From the NCBI RefSeq assembly GCF_000981035.1, contig NZ_LAYJ01000123.1:1-42026 (forward strand): 42,026 nucleotides of DNA, written 5' to 3'. The DNA is from Christensenella hongkongensis (GTDB taxonomy: Bacteria; Bacillota; Clostridia; Christensenellales; Christensenellaceae). The number at the start of each line of letters is the position of its first letter. Within the stretch, counting starts at the first letter, position 1. The position numbers and the translations under genes are program-made. A model generated the notes under the pieces. That model saw only the letters and a program-made list of their open reading frames with translations. It ran no database searches and had not been told where the DNA came from. Of the stretch, positions 33,129 through 42,026 are shown one piece after another.

Positions 33129-33144
33129 GGACGATCTTGCTGTC

Positions 33145-33924
33145 TTATTTTGCGTTATGTACCGCATCCGCCATTTCTTTTACATACCGTGAAACATACG
33201 GGCCGCACGCCTTTCCGTGCTCCGCCACAAGCCTTACGATCGCGCTGCCCACAATCGCCCCGTCCGCACGGGCTGCCATATCCGCCGCCTGCTCCGGCGT
33301 GGATATCCCAAAGCCGATCGCACACGGTATATCGCTCACCTCACGCACGAGCGAGATCATTTCCCCCACGTCTGTTGTAATCGCACTGCGTACGCCCGTC
33401 ACGCCCAGCGAGGAGACACAATATAAAAAGCCCTCGGCTTCCTCTGCAATCATCCTGATGCGTTCCTTCGAGGTCGGTGCAATAAGCGAAACGAGGTCAA
33501 CGCCGTATTCGGTACAGTAAGGCTGCAGCTCCCCCTTTTCCTCAAACGGCATATCCGGGACAATGAGCGCGTCCACGCCAAGCTGTGCGCTTCGTTTTAC
33601 GAACCGGTCTGAGCCATAGGTAAAGACCGGATTGATATACGTCATAAACGCAAGCGGCACGTCTGTACGCTGACGCACGCGCTCCACCATATCAAAAATC
33701 AAATCTGTCGTAGTCCCCGCGGAAAGCGAACGTTCGTCTGCATTCTGGATCACCGGGCCTTCCGCTACCGGATCGGAAAACGGGATGCCGATCTCAATAA
33801 GATCAGCGCCCTGTGCCGCCATTTCCAGTATCAGTGTTTCCGTAATATCCAAATTGGGATCCCCCGCCGTCAAAAACGGAATAAACGCCTTGCCGTCTGC
33901 AAACGCCTGTCTTGTTTTAGTCAT
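33145..33924 (-). CDS. trpA: Tryptophan synthase alpha subunit
   Basis: A 259-residue TIM barrel that cleaves indole-3-glycerol phosphate to indole and glyceraldehyde 3-phosphate. PFLTAGDPN near residue 17 and the catalytic glutamate in [16 protein letters not shown] (about 46-61) are seen, with [12 protein letters not shown] and the phosphate-binding GFGIS and [12 protein letters not shown] 33924 is chosen: it overlaps trpB by 8 bases, with GGGGGGTGG upstream; the open frame goes further back inside trpB. Last gene of the trp operon. Confidence 0.97.
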   Translation of the reverse strand: MTKTRQAFADGKAFIPFLTAGDPNLDITETLILEMAAQGADLIEIGIPFSDPVAEGPVIQNADERSLSAGTTTDLIFDMVERVRQRTDVPLAFMTYINPVFTYGSDRFVKRSAQLGVDALIVPDMPFEEKGELQPYCTEYGVDLVSLIAPTSKERIRMIAEEAEGFLYCVSSLGVTGVRSAITTDVGEMISLVREVSDIPCAIGFGISTPEQAADMAARADGAIVGSAIVRLVAEHGKACGPYVSRYVKEMADAVHNAK

Positions 33925-35104
33925 GGATATCCACCCCCCGGTATCTTGCGATTGCCGCCACGTCCTTATCTCCCCTGCCGGAAAGATTGACCACGATAAC
34001 CTTGTCCTTTTCCATCTCCGGCGCGAGCTTTTTCGCATATGCGACGGCGTGTGCGCTCTCGATGGCCGGGATAATCCCCTCCGTACGCGAAAGGTACTCA
34101 AACGCCTCGACGGCCTCGTCGTCCGTCACTGGAACGTACTGCGCCCTTCCCGTATCATGCAGGTACGCATGCTCCGGCCCAATGCCGGGATAATCGAGCC
34201 CCGCTGAAATCGAATAAACGGGAGCGATCTGCCCGTATTCATCCTGGCAGAAGTATGATTTCATTCCGTGGAAAATGCCAGGCGTGCCGTTTGCGATTGT
34301 CGCGGCATTCTGATCCGTATCTGCACCGCATCCGGCCGCCTCGCAGCCGATAAGCTTTACGCCTTCCTCCCCGATGAAGTCGTAAAACAGTCCCATTGCG
34401 TTGCTTCCGCCGCCCACGCAGGCAAGAAGCACATCCGGAAGCTTTCCTTCGCGCTCCAGTATTTCCTGCCTGACCTCTTTGCCGATCACGCTTTGGAAAT
34501 CCCGTACAATCGTGGGAAAGGGATGCGGCCCCATAACCGATCCAAGCACATAATGCGTGTCAAGTATCCGGGAAGTCCATTCGCGGAGCGTCTCGTTGAC
34601 CGCGTCCTTGAGTGTCATTGTCCCGCTTGTCACCGGGTGCACTTTCGCACCCAGAAGCTCCATACGGTAAACATTGAGCGCCTGCCGCTTTGTGTCCTCC
34701 CTGCCCATGAACACCTCGCATTCCATGCCCATGAGCGCCGCCGCGGTAGCGGTTGCCACCCCGTGCTGTCCCGCTCCCGTCTCCGCAATGACGCGCGTTT
34801 TTCCCATTTTCTTTGCGAGCAGTACCTGCCCCAAAACGTTATTGATCTTATGGGAACCGGTGTGGTTTAAATCCTCGCGCTTCAAATAGATTTTCGCCCC
34901 GCCGAGATCCTGCGTCATACGCCGTGCAAAATACAGCAGGGACGGCCGCCCCGCGTAATTTTTCAATAAATCCGCAAGCTCGTTTTGGAATTCCTTGTCG
35001 TCCTTATAGTGATTGTAAGCCTCTTCCAGCTCTATAATTGCGTTCATCAGCGTCTCCGGCAGATATTGCCCGCCGTGCTTTCCGAATCTTCCTTTTCCAC
35101 TCAT
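33917..35104 (-). CDS. trpB: Tryptophan synthase beta subunit
   Basis: A 395-residue PLP enzyme joining indole and serine. It starts [16 protein letters not shown]. The PLP lysine is in HTGSHKINN (near residue 85), the GAGQHG loop with the catalytic glutamate in [13 protein letters not shown], and the PLP phosphate loop is GGGSNAMG. It is the TrpB1 type, which works in a complex with TrpA. It overlaps trpF as ATGA. Confidence 0.98.
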   Translation of the reverse strand: MSGKGRFGKHGGQYLPETLMNAIIELEEAYNHYKDDKEFQNELADLLKNYAGRPSLLYFARRMTQDLGGAKIYLKREDLNHTGSHKINNVLGQVLLAKKMGKTRVIAETGAGQHGVATATAAALMGMECEVFMGREDTKRQALNVYRMELLGAKVHPVTSGTMTLKDAVNETLREWTSRILDTHYVLGSVMGPHPFPTIVRDFQSVIGKEVRQEILEREGKLPDVLLACVGGGSNAMGLFYDFIGEEGVKLIGCEAAGCGADTDQNAATIANGTPGIFHGMKSYFCQDEYGQIAPVYSISAGLDYPGIGPEHAYLHDTGRAQYVPVTDDEAVEAFEYLSRTEGIIPAIESAHAVAYAKKLAPEMEKDKVIVVNLSGRGDKDVAAIARYRGVDIHD

Positions 35105-35712
35105 AACCTTCCCAGTACCCCCATGATTTCCCTGATCTTTGCTTCGTCCTTAAAACCGTTTGTTTCGATACCGCCCGAAATATCCAATCCCAGCGGCGCT
35201 ACCTTTTGCAGCGCCTCGCTGATATTAGCGCTGTTAAGCCCGCCCGCCAGAAAAAACGGCTGCGTTAATTCCACGCGCGCAATCACGTCCCAATCGGCTT
35301 TTTTTCCCGTTCCCCCGTAGGCCTCTTTTGAAAAGCTGTCAAGCAGCAGCAGGTCTGCGCCAAGCGTTTGTGCCCTTTGGATATCCCCGCCGCTTCGCAC
35401 GCGCACCGCCTTCCAAACCTCATACCCGAGTTCTTTTGCACGGGCTACATAAGCCGCATCCTCGTCCCCATGAAGCTGCAATACGTCAAGGCCCGCAACC
35501 CGGGCAGTCTCTTCGAGACTGTCCAAAGGCTCGTTAACAAAAACGCCCACGCTGCGAATACGGCTGTCCAGCTTTCCTATAAGGGCCGCCGCCTGTTTCC
35601 CGCTTACCTGCCGGGGACTTTTCGCAAAAACAAACCCCGCATAGTCCGGCAGGTAGCGGTTTGCGTACATGATATCAGCCTCCCGGCGAAGACCGCAAAG
35701 CTTTACCTTCAT
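35101..35712 (-). CDS. trpF: Phosphoribosylanthranilate isomerase
   Basis: A 203-residue TIM barrel with [14 protein letters not shown] (catalytic cysteine near 6), LQLHGDED, and [10 protein letters not shown] with the phosphate loop [10 protein letters not shown] (the catalytic aspartate in it). It converts PRA to CdRP. It overlaps both neighbours in ATGA steps. Length is typical. Confidence 0.96.
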   Translation of the reverse strand: MKVKLCGLRREADIMYANRYLPDYAGFVFAKSPRQVSGKQAAALIGKLDSRIRSVGVFVNEPLDSLEETARVAGLDVLQLHGDEDAAYVARAKELGYEVWKAVRVRSGGDIQRAQTLGADLLLLDSFSKEAYGGTGKKADWDVIARVELTQPFFLAGGLNSANISEALQKVAPLGLDISGGIETNGFKDEAKIREIMGVLGRL

Positions 35713-36488
35713 ACGCCCTGCCGCAGGGCTTTCAGTTCCTGCCCGATATCCGCGCTGCGCATCAGCGTTTCACCAATGAGCACCGCGTCCGCGCCGTAGG
35801 ATGCGGCTTCCTTCATATCATTATTCGTTACAATTCCACTTTCCGATACGATAATCCGCCCCTCCGGCACAAGCTTTGCGAGCTCCTGCGTCGTGTGCAG
35901 ATCCACATCGAAGGTTTTAAGGTCGCGGTTATTGATGCCGATAATCCTGCCGCCTGCGTCCACCGCCTTTTGCAGTTCTTCTTTGTTGTGCGCCTCCACA
36001 AGGCATTGCAGGCCAAGCGTATCGGCGATACGCAAAAACCGCGTGATGGTAAATTCGTCCAGTATTGCCGCAATCAGCAACACCGCGTCCGCGCCGATCA
36101 CCAGGGATTCGTACAGCTGGTACTCGTCGATGATGAAATCCTTACGCAGGATGGGAATACGCACCTTGCTGCGGATCGCCTGCAAATACTGGCTGCTTCC
36201 TTTAAAGTAGTGCTCTTCCGTCAGCACAGAGAGCGCGTCCGCGCCCGCCTTCTCATATTCCTGCGCAATGCCGACCGGCGTGAAATCTTCGCAGATTACA
36301 CCCTTTGAAGGCGACGCCTTTTTGACCTCGGCAATCACAGACAGGCCCTTTTTCTGCAAAGCGGCTGCAAAGTCGTAAGGAATGCGCTCGTCCTCCGCCG
36401 CTTTGTCCATAATCTGTTTTTCACCCAGAACCTCTTTCTCATAGGCAAGCTGTTTCTTCCGGTATTCCAAAATATCATCCAGTATCAT
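35709..36488 (-). CDS. trpC: Indole-3-glycerol phosphate synthase
   Basis: A 259-residue TIM barrel starting MILDDILEYRKKQL, a typical TrpC N-terminus. Motifs are VIAEVKKASPSKG (catalytic lysine), DALSVLTEEHYFKGS, PILRKDFI, IIGINNRDL and VSESGI. Two starts are possible. ATG 36488, with GAGGAAA 6-8 bases upstream, is chosen. ATG 36530 overlaps the trpGD stop as ATGA and would add 14 residues; it cannot be excluded, since the other trp genes overlap this way. Confidence 0.95.
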   Translation of the reverse strand: MILDDILEYRKKQLAYEKEVLGEKQIMDKAAEDERIPYDFAAALQKKGLSVIAEVKKASPSKGVICEDFTPVGIAQEYEKAGADALSVLTEEHYFKGSSQYLQAIRSKVRIPILRKDFIIDEYQLYESLVIGADAVLLIAAILDEFTITRFLRIADTLGLQCLVEAHNKEELQKAVDAGGRIIGINNRDLKTFDVDLHTTQELAKLVPEGRIIVSESGIVTNNDMKEAASYGADAVLIGETLMRSADIGQELKALRQGV

Positions 36489-36526
36489 ATTGGTTTCCTC
36501 GCTTTCCGTTCCGCGTTTTCCGCGAT

Positions 36527-38170
36527 TCATTCAAACTGGTTCGTCATGCGCTTAAGTTCCTCGAGCTTTTCAAGCGCTGCGCCGCTGTCAATCGACATTG
36601 CCGCTTTTTCGATCCCATCACCTGCATTTTCCGCTACGCCCGCGACTACAAGCGCGCACGCCGCATTGAGCAGGACAATGTTTCTGCGCGCGCCCCTGTC
36701 TTTTCCGCTGAGCACATCAAGGGTGATCTGCGCGTTTTCCTTTGCAGTCCCGCCGACGACCTCCGAAAGGTCTGTAAGCTCCATTCCATAATCGCGCGGA
36801 TCCAATTCATATTTAATCAGTTTCGCGTCTTTTATCTCACAAATTTTTGTTTTATCTGAAATTGTGACTTCGTCAAGCCCGTCGTTTCCGTGCACGACCA
36901 TCGCCCCTTTTACCCCAAGATTACGCAGCACCATCGCCATTGGCTCCATGAGTGCTTCGTCGTATACGCCGATCAGCATATACTGTGTAAACGCAGGATT
37001 CGCGAGCGGCCCTAAGATATTGAACACGCTGCGTACGCCGATCTGCTTGCGCGGCATGGCGGCAAACTTCATGGAGCCATGGAACTTCTGCGCGAACAGG
37101 AAGGACAGCCCGCACGTTTCAAGGCACTCGCTTGCCTGCCCCGGCGTCATACCGATTTTTACTCCCAGGGCCTCCAGCACATCCGCGCTGCCGCTTTTGC
37201 TGGATACGCTCCTGTTCCCGTGCTTTGCCACCGGAAGCCCGCAGCCAGCTACCACAAACGCCGCCGTGGTGGAAATATTAAACGTATTTGCAAGGTCTCC
37301 GCCCGTACCTACGATATCGATCGCCACCGCGCTGTGCGGCATTACCGCAGCCTTATTCCGCATTACGCGGGCAAAGCCCGTAATCTCGTCCGTGGTCTCC
37401 CCTTTCATACGCAGGGCGGTAATAAACGAGCCGATCTGCGCGTCCGTCGCCCCGCCGCTCATGATGCAGTCCATCGCCTCGTAAGCTTCCTCCTGCGAGA
37501 GGTTCGCGCCTTCGATCACCTTAAAAATATACGGTTTCAAAATATTACGCTGCTCGGGCGGGAGAAGCTCCTCGTCATAATCAAGCGGTGTGATCTTCAT
37601 TCCGGCAACGCGCGAAAGAAAATTCTCTATCAGCTTTTCGCCGCATTTGGTAAGGATCGACTCCGGGTGGAACTGTACGCCGTAGGTTGGATGCTCGTTG
37701 TGCCGTATCCCCATCACCTGCCCCGCTTCATCCCTCGCCGTAACGACAAGGCTTTCCGGCAGCGGCTCCTGCGCGATCAGCGAGTGGTAGCGCGCCACCT
37801 CTATTTCATCCGACATACCGTAGTAAAGCGGGTTGTGTTCCGTAATACGCACCATGCTCGCCTTCCCGTGCATCAGCTGCTTTGCGTGCACAATTTTCCC
37901 GCCAAACGCCTGCGCAATGGCCTGATGCCCAAGGCACACGCCGAGGATCGGCACCCTTCCGCTGAAAGCCCGCACCGCCGGGGCCGATATCCCCGCAGAA
38001 TCCGGATAGCCCGGCCCGGGCGATATCACGATCGCTTCCGGCTTCAGCGCTTCAATCTCATCCAGCGTAATCTCGTCGTTGCGTACAACCTTCACATCAG
38101 CGTACAACTGGCCGATGCCCTGGTATAAATTATAGGTAAAGGAATCGTAGTTATCGATCAATAATATCAT
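36527..38170 (-). CDS. trpGD: Fused anthranilate synthase amidotransferase / anthranilate phosphoribosyltransferase
   Basis: A 547-residue fusion. Residues 1-190 are the glutaminase TrpG: PGPGYPDSAG, the nucleophile C79 in GVCLGHQAIAQAFGG, and GVQFHPESIL with the His-Glu pair near 169-171. Residues about 205-547 are TrpD: GGATDAQIGSFI, DIVGTGGDLANTFNIST (PRPP site), KHGNRSVSSKSGSAD and NILGPLANP. It supplies ammonia to TrpE and then adds phosphoribose to anthranilate. The same fusion is known in enterobacteria; many Bacillota have separate genes. It overlaps trpE as ATGA. Confidence 0.96.
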   Translation of the reverse strand: MILLIDNYDSFTYNLYQGIGQLYADVKVVRNDEITLDEIEALKPEAIVISPGPGYPDSAGISAPAVRAFSGRVPILGVCLGHQAIAQAFGGKIVHAKQLMHGKASMVRITEHNPLYYGMSDEIEVARYHSLIAQEPLPESLVVTARDEAGQVMGIRHNEHPTYGVQFHPESILTKCGEKLIENFLSRVAGMKITPLDYDEELLPPEQRNILKPYIFKVIEGANLSQEEAYEAMDCIMSGGATDAQIGSFITALRMKGETTDEITGFARVMRNKAAVMPHSAVAIDIVGTGGDLANTFNISTTAAFVVAGCGLPVAKHGNRSVSSKSGSADVLEALGVKIGMTPGQASECLETCGLSFLFAQKFHGSMKFAAMPRKQIGVRSVFNILGPLANPAFTQYMLIGVYDEALMEPMAMVLRNLGVKGAMVVHGNDGLDEVTISDKTKICEIKDAKLIKYELDPRDYGMELTDLSEVVGGTAKENAQITLDVLSGKDRGARRNIVLLNAACALVVAGVAENAGDGIEKAAMSIDSGAALEKLEELKRMTNQFE

Positions 38171-39633
38171 AATTCCGCCGCCTCCCTGATTGCGTTCACC
38201 GCGCCAAGCGCTTTATTCTCCGTCTCCCTGAATTCCTTTTCCGGTTCGGAATCCGCCACAATGCCTGCGCCCGCCTGTACGTAAGCCTTATTATTTTTGA
38301 ACAGAATCGTACGGATTGCAATGCAGGTATCGATGTTGCCGTCAAAGCCGAGGTACCCTACCGTGCCGCCGTAAAGCCCGCGCCTTTTGTTTTCAAGCTC
38401 GTCAATAATCTCCATCGCGCGCACCTTGGGCGCACCGGAAAGCGTGCCGGCCGGCAGTACGGACATCAGCGCGTCCACCGCGGTGATGTCCTCGCGCAGT
38501 ATTCCCTTTACGTCGCTCATAATGTGCATCACCTTGGAATATTTTTCCACCTGCATAAATTTTGTCACTTCCACCGTACCGAATTTGCTGACCTTTCCCA
38601 CGTCGTTCCTGCCAAGATCCACAAGCATCGTGTGCTCCGCGCGCTCCTTGGGATCGGAAAGGAGCACCTGCTCAAGTCTCTCGTCCTCTTCCTCCGTCTT
38701 CCCGCGCACGATGGTTCCCGCAAGCGGTTTGGTCGTCACAATGCCCTTTGTTACGTTCACCAGCATTTCCGGCGACGCGCCCGCGATGCTGTAATCCTTC
38801 AGCTTGAAATAAAACAGGTAAGGCGACGGGTTCGCCGCGCGCAGCACACGGTATACGTCAAACGGATCCGGCGGATTTTCCACTTCAAACCGCTGTGAAA
38901 GCACCACCTGGAAGATATCGCCGTTGCGGATATATTCCTTTGCGGTCTTCACGTTTTCCATGTACCGCTCTTTTGATATATTGGAGCATACGCTGATCTC
39001 TCCCTTGTGCGGCGTGCGCTGCACAGGCATGAAGGAATTGATCTTTTTTGCAATCTGCTCAGCACGCTGCCCGCATGCTTCATACTGCCGTGCAATGTCG
39101 CCGTCCTTATAGATGTTAAGGATAATCACCGCTTTATTGGAGAGATGGTCGAACGCCACAATTTCGTCATACATCATCAGGTGGCAGTCCGGCATATCGA
39201 GGTCGTCTTCCGGCGGGTTCACCAGCGTTTTTTCCATGTAACGCACTGTATCATAGCCAAAATACCCGATCAGGCCACCCGTCATTTTCGGCCTGTTTGG
39301 GAAGACCGGCGATTTGTAGCGGTCCATGATGCCCGACAAAAACGTGATCGGATTTTTAATCTCAGTCTCCCGTTCCTCTTTTCCCTCACGCGTGACAGCC
39401 CTGCCGTTTTTGATCCTGATCTCCATTTTTGGATGGATTCCGATAAAGGAATAACGCCCCCATTGCTGCGAATTATCCACACTTTCCAATATAAAGCAAT
39501 TTTCCTCGTCCTGTTTCAGCGAGTGAAAAATATTGATCGGCGTACAGCTGTCCGAGAGTATTTCATAAAAAACCGGCACGACGTCGTATTCGTCCAAATA
39601 TGCTTCTGTTTCTTTTCTGTCGGGATATAGCAT
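38167..39633 (-). CDS. trpE: Anthranilate synthase component I
   Basis: A 488-residue chorismate-utilising enzyme that makes anthranilate with the TrpG domain of the next gene. FILES near residue 48 matches the LLES element that binds tryptophan for feedback inhibition. The C-terminal catalytic part has GDIFQVVLSQRFE, PSPYLFYF, ASPEMLV, PLAGTIVRGKT, GRNDVGKV, GTLSGAPKVRAMEII and GIVADSEPEKEF. ATG 39633 is chosen, with AAGGAGA 9 bases upstream; the frame stays open for 59 more codons through the dispersed repeat, but these are not typical of TrpE. First gene of the trp operon. Confidence 0.97.
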   Translation of the reverse strand: MLYPDRKETEAYLDEYDVVPVFYEILSDSCTPINIFHSLKQDEENCFILESVDNSQQWGRYSFIGIHPKMEIRIKNGRAVTREGKEERETEIKNPITFLSGIMDRYKSPVFPNRPKMTGGLIGYFGYDTVRYMEKTLVNPPEDDLDMPDCHLMMYDEIVAFDHLSNKAVIILNIYKDGDIARQYEACGQRAEQIAKKINSFMPVQRTPHKGEISVCSNISKERYMENVKTAKEYIRNGDIFQVVLSQRFEVENPPDPFDVYRVLRAANPSPYLFYFKLKDYSIAGASPEMLVNVTKGIVTTKPLAGTIVRGKTEEEDERLEQVLLSDPKERAEHTMLVDLGRNDVGKVSKFGTVEVTKFMQVEKYSKVMHIMSDVKGILREDITAVDALMSVLPAGTLSGAPKVRAMEIIDELENKRRGLYGGTVGYLGFDGNIDTCIAIRTILFKNNKAYVQAGAGIVADSEPEKEFRETENKALGAVNAIREAAEL

Positions 39634-39680
39634 TGGTTTCGTTCTCCTTTTCTGTTTGGTCGGTCTGTTCGCAAAATTGT

Positions 39681-39888
39681 GCGGCGGCCTGCACAGGCAT
39701 TGCCTTCCCCGCACCGCATAGCGCACCTTCGGTGCTTCACAAAAGAAACTGTGCTTCTCTCGCGGGCTCTCATTGCCAGAGGATGTTTTGCGCCGGTTTC
39801 CACCTCGCAAAACGAATTGATTCCTGGCGATCTCAGGAACGCTTTTATTGTTCCGTACGCCGCTCTGCTTGCGGATGCGAAGCAGAGA
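39681..39888 (-). repeat. Dispersed structured repeat, copy 2, within the trp leader
   Basis: In sense on the minus strand, this stretch matches copy 1 (32063-32270). It starts with the hairpin CTCTGCTT/AAGCAGAG (39863-39870, 39880-39887), and the GTTTTGCG/CGCAAAAC stem is intact. The copy lies between the T-box terminator and trpE, so it is transcribed as part of the trp mRNA. Differences from copy 1 include a paired change in one stem (CGC/GCG there, CAC/GTG here). Confidence 0.8.
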
Positions 39889-39964
39889 GTAACAACAGTG
39901 AGCACCCTCCGGAAGAACTCGTCAGGCAATATCCTGGTACAGGCTGTCCGGGCGTTTTTCCAAT

Positions 39965-40245
39965 AAAAAAAGCTTCTCCTCCCGCTAAGGGACGAAAAGC
40001 TCGTGGTACCACCCAAATTCCGGATTAATAAAAATCCGCTCGTTTCCAGATACGGCGCAAAGCGCTTATATCCTTTCCTTTAACGCAGGAATTACGGCGA
40101 AGTATACTCGGCTTAAAGCCTTTCCCCCTGCTCCTCACAGATCCATTCACTGTCAGCGTATGTACGGGCATCACACCAACCGCCCGCTCTCTTGACACCG
40201 TGTTGCCAGCTACTTACTTCTGTTCTACGGATTTCCTATTGATTT
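39965..40245 (-). promoter_or_regulatory. T-box riboswitch (Trp) controlling trpE
   Basis: On the minus strand the leader has an AG-rich stem I, then GTGAATGGATCTG in which TGG (40143-40145) fits a tryptophan specifier codon. The T-box proper, GGGTGGTACCACG, is at about 40002-40014. The terminator stem is AGCTTCTCCTCCC (39971-39983) with GGGACGAAAAGCT (39989-40001), followed by TTTTTT. Uncharged tRNA-Trp would favour the antiterminator and switch on the operon. Loop boundaries are approximate. Confidence 0.93.
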
Positions 40246-40251
40246 AGATTT

Positions 40252-40280
40252 ATTATAAATCCCTCATTTTTTCCTGTCAA
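40252..40280 (-). promoter_or_regulatory. trp operon promoter, perfect sigma-A consensus
   Basis: On the minus strand TTGACA (40275-40280) and TATAAT (40252-40257) are both perfect, 17 bp apart. Transcription should start near 40245, right before T-box stem I, giving a leader of about 610 bases. Confidence 0.92.
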
Positions 40281-40352
40281 TAGTTTTCTCACTCTTTATT
40301 CTTAAGCAGCTGCGCAGCCTGTAAACCTGTTTTTTCCGCAAATCCTCAAAAG

Positions 40353-40385
40353 TTAACCTTTTCTTAACGTTACGTTTGCTATATT
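40353..40385 (+). promoter_or_regulatory. Direct-repeat site and -10 before the two-component genes
   Basis: TTAACC (40353-40358) and TTAACG (40364-40369) repeat with an 11-bp period, as in PhoB/PhoP-type boxes of OmpR-family regulators. TATATT (40380-40385) could be the -10; no good -35 is seen, as expected for an activated promoter. Autoregulation by the encoded regulator is inferred. Confidence 0.45.
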
Positions 40386-40441
40386 GGTGTTACCTGTTAT
40401 ATAGGTGTATGATTATCATAAACAGCAAAGGAACGATTGAA

Positions 40442-41155
40442 ATGAAGTTATTGATTATAGAAGACGAAGAGGATCTTGCAAACGCGCTTGCCGCAGGATT
40501 TCGCAAAAAGGATTATATTGTGGATATTGCGACGGACGGACTGGACGGGCTGGAGCTTGCGTTCATCAACAATTACGACCTTATTATCCTCGACCTCAAC
40601 CTGCCCGGCATGGACGGGCTGGAAATTTTAGAGAAAGTACGCGAGTATGACCTGAAGCAAAAGGTGCTGATCCTTTCCGCGCGCAGCGATTACGGCCAGC
40701 GCATTGAGGGACTGGATCTTGGCGCGAATGATTACCTTGTGAAGCCGTTTGATTTCGGCGAGCTGGAGGCGCGGGTTCGTTCCCTTTTGCGCCGCAGCTT
40801 CACACAAAACAATGTCGTGCTGTCTTTTGACAGGTTCCGGCTGGATACATGCGCGCACCGGCTTTCTACCGACGCGGACGAACCGGTTGACCTCACCCCA
40901 AAAGAATATGCCATATTGGAATACCTGCTTTTAAACCGCGGCAAGGCCATCAGCGCCGAAGAGCTCATCGAGCACATATGGGCGAGTGACAACGACCTGT
41001 TTTCCAATGCCATCAAGGTGCACATCAGCGCGCTCCGCAAAAAGCTGGCGGCGCATACCGATAAAGAGCTGATTACAAACCTGCGCGGTGCGGGCTACTG
41101 CATCAGGAAGCCCGTGCAGGATATCGCTTCCAGGCTGAACCGGAACAAATTTTGA
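40442..41155 (+). CDS. OmpR-family response regulator
   Basis: A 237-residue regulator. The receiver domain (1-120) has the acidic pair EDEED at 7-11, the phospho-acceptor D51 in LILDLNLPGMDG-like IILDLNLPGMDG, Thr/Ser in LILSARSD and Lys in DYLVKPF. The C-terminal winged helix (about 125-225) has LTPKEYAILEYLLLN and FSNAIKVHISALRKKL, ending in TNLRGAGYCI. ATG 40442 is chosen for AAAGGAA 9 bases upstream and the standard MKLLIIEDEED start; the frame is open 22 codons earlier. It is followed by a kinase gene after 16 bases. The signal is not known. Confidence 0.95.
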   Translation: MKLLIIEDEEDLANALAAGFRKKDYIVDIATDGLDGLELAFINNYDLIILDLNLPGMDGLEILEKVREYDLKQKVLILSARSDYGQRIEGLDLGANDYLVKPFDFGELEARVRSLLRRSFTQNNVVLSFDRFRLDTCAHRLSTDADEPVDLTPKEYAILEYLLLNRGKAISAEELIEHIWASDNDLFSNAIKVHISALRKKLAAHTDKELITNLRGAGYCIRKPVQDIASRLNRNKF

Positions 41156-41171
41156 AACGGAGGAACCAAGG

Positions 41172-42026
41172 TTGAAAAAAATGTCGCTGCGGATGCGGCT
41201 CACACTGTTTACAATCCTGCTGCTCACTTGCGTTGCGATTGTTTTCACATTGTCGTCCATGTACAACGCAAATCTTTCTTTTGTCGTCCCTTATATCACA
41301 TACAGCGCTGCGATAAAAGACCAGGACCTTCCAGTCCCGCCGGACGGTCAATCGCAGGAGGCGCTCCCCGAGGCGGCTATATCGTCTTCCACTTCCACTG
41401 AAGCTTCTTTTCCGGGCGGCGCCTATCAACCGCCGGACGAATCCACCATGGACTTTGACCAAAGCGTATCGATGATCACGGCTTCCGCTTCGCGGTTTAA
41501 TAACACGAGCCTGTTTATTATGCTCGGCGTAATCGCAGGAGGCGGCCTGCTCACTTATTTTCTACTGGGGCGGGCGCTTGCGCCTGTAAGGGAGCTGAGC
41601 AAAGAGATACAGGGCATCACCGAAAACGAGCTGTCGGAACGCGTGGCGGAGTCTGACCGGAACGACGAGATCGGGCAGCTGGCACGTTCATTTAACACCA
41701 TGCTTGAGCGGCTCGACAAAGCCTTTTCCGACCAAAAGCGATTTTCATCGGATGCTGCCCACGAACTAAAGACGCCCCTTGCCGCAATCAAGACCAACAT
41801 TGACGTATTGCAGCTTGACGATGATCCAACCTCCTCGGAATACAAAGAGACAATCGAGGTTGTGAAAAAGCAAACCGGACGAATGATCCGTCTGGTGGAC
41901 GACCTCTTTACCATGTCCGCGCAGCGCGATTATGATTTCAACGACACCATATTCTTTGACGATATGTTTCACGATATCATCAGCCAATTAAAGCCGCGCA
42001 TCGTGGAAAAAACCTGTCCGTTGATA
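41172..42026 (+). CDS. Membrane sensor histidine kinase, 3' end cut by window edge
   Basis: 285 codons are seen, open to the edge. A first membrane helix (about 10-30) is followed by an extracellular region of some 80 residues rich in Ser, Pro and Gln, a second helix (113-133), a HAMP domain (134-186) and the phosphorylation site SSDAAHELKTPLAAIKT with His197. The ATPase domain lies beyond the window. TTG 41172 has GGAGGAA 8 bases upstream; ATG 41181 in the same frame is also possible. It is surely the partner of the response regulator before it. The short extracellular part has no recognisable sensor fold. Confidence 0.92.
   Translation, partial: MKKMSLRMRLTLFTILLLTCVAIVFTLSSMYNANLSFVVPYITYSAAIKDQDLPVPPDGQSQEALPEAAISSSTSTEASFPGGAYQPPDESTMDFDQSVSMITASASRFNNTSLFIMLGVIAGGGLLTYFLLGRALAPVRELSKEIQGITENELSERVAESDRNDEIGQLARSFNTMLERLDKAFSDQKRFSSDAAHELKTPLAAIKTNIDVLQLDDDPTSSEYKETIEVVKKQTGRMIRLVDDLFTMSAQRDYDFNDTIFFDDMFHDIISQLKPRIVEKTCPLI

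Noticed and set aside
37079-38128. A 349-codon open frame on the plus strand opposite trpGD.
   Set aside because: Shadow of the TrpGD fusion; Arg/His-rich product without domains.

Overview
The window looks like a chromosomal segment of a Gram-positive anaerobe of the Clostridia (Bacillota). The signs are an hrcA-grpE-dnaK-dnaJ operon behind a CIRCE element, a T-box in front of trpE, strong AGGAGG-type ribosome sites, consensus sigma-A promoters, PPDK and acylating aldehyde dehydrogenase chemistry, and a wall-type surface protein. G+C looks close to 50 %, so a Christensenella-like gut lineage is possible, but that is only an impression. Most genes lie on the minus strand.

Left part (1-6150): a minus-strand carbon operon runs malic enzyme > CoA-acylating aldehyde dehydrogenase > succinyl-CoA-synthetase-like beta and alpha > a pyruvate/acetoin dehydrogenase E1 alpha cut by the window edge. 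It diverges from a GntR/FCD regulator on the plus strand. Two PdhR-like operators, ATTGGT-N3-ACCATT, sit over the operon promoter. The enzymes would join malate, pyruvate or acetoin and an aldehyde to acyl-CoA and ATP. An accessory block follows (6167-11197), bounded by hairpins that can terminate in both directions: a beta-helix surface adhesin, then a MarR regulator and a MATE exporter that share the operator TATAG-N3-CTATA.

Middle part (11305-33062): ppdK; then phoH-pgpH-ybeY-(undecaprenol kinase/PAP2 fusion)-era-recO; an E1 alpha/beta pair without E2 or E3; rpsU; hinT; mtaB-rsmE-prmA; and dnaJ-dnaK-grpE-hrcA with CIRCE. A 419-base gap between mtaB and hinT has no convincing gene but is full of long nested inverted repeats, including one that folds as a three-way junction. 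A short-chain dehydrogenase gene with its own promoter and terminator lies upstream of hrcA.

Right part (33145-42026): a compact trpE-trpGD-trpC-trpF-trpB-trpA operon whose genes mostly overlap by a few bases, read from a perfect consensus promoter through a Trp T-box. A roughly 200-base structured repeat sits between the T-box terminator and trpE; a second copy, about 94 % identical in its core, lies upstream of hrcA. The window ends in an OmpR-type response regulator and its sensor kinase, cut by the right edge. No tRNA, rRNA, CRISPR array, transposase or phage gene was seen. The most novel-looking items are the three-way-junction element, the dispersed structured repeat with an apparent compensatory base change, and the aldehyde/acyl-CoA/E1 operon with its operators.
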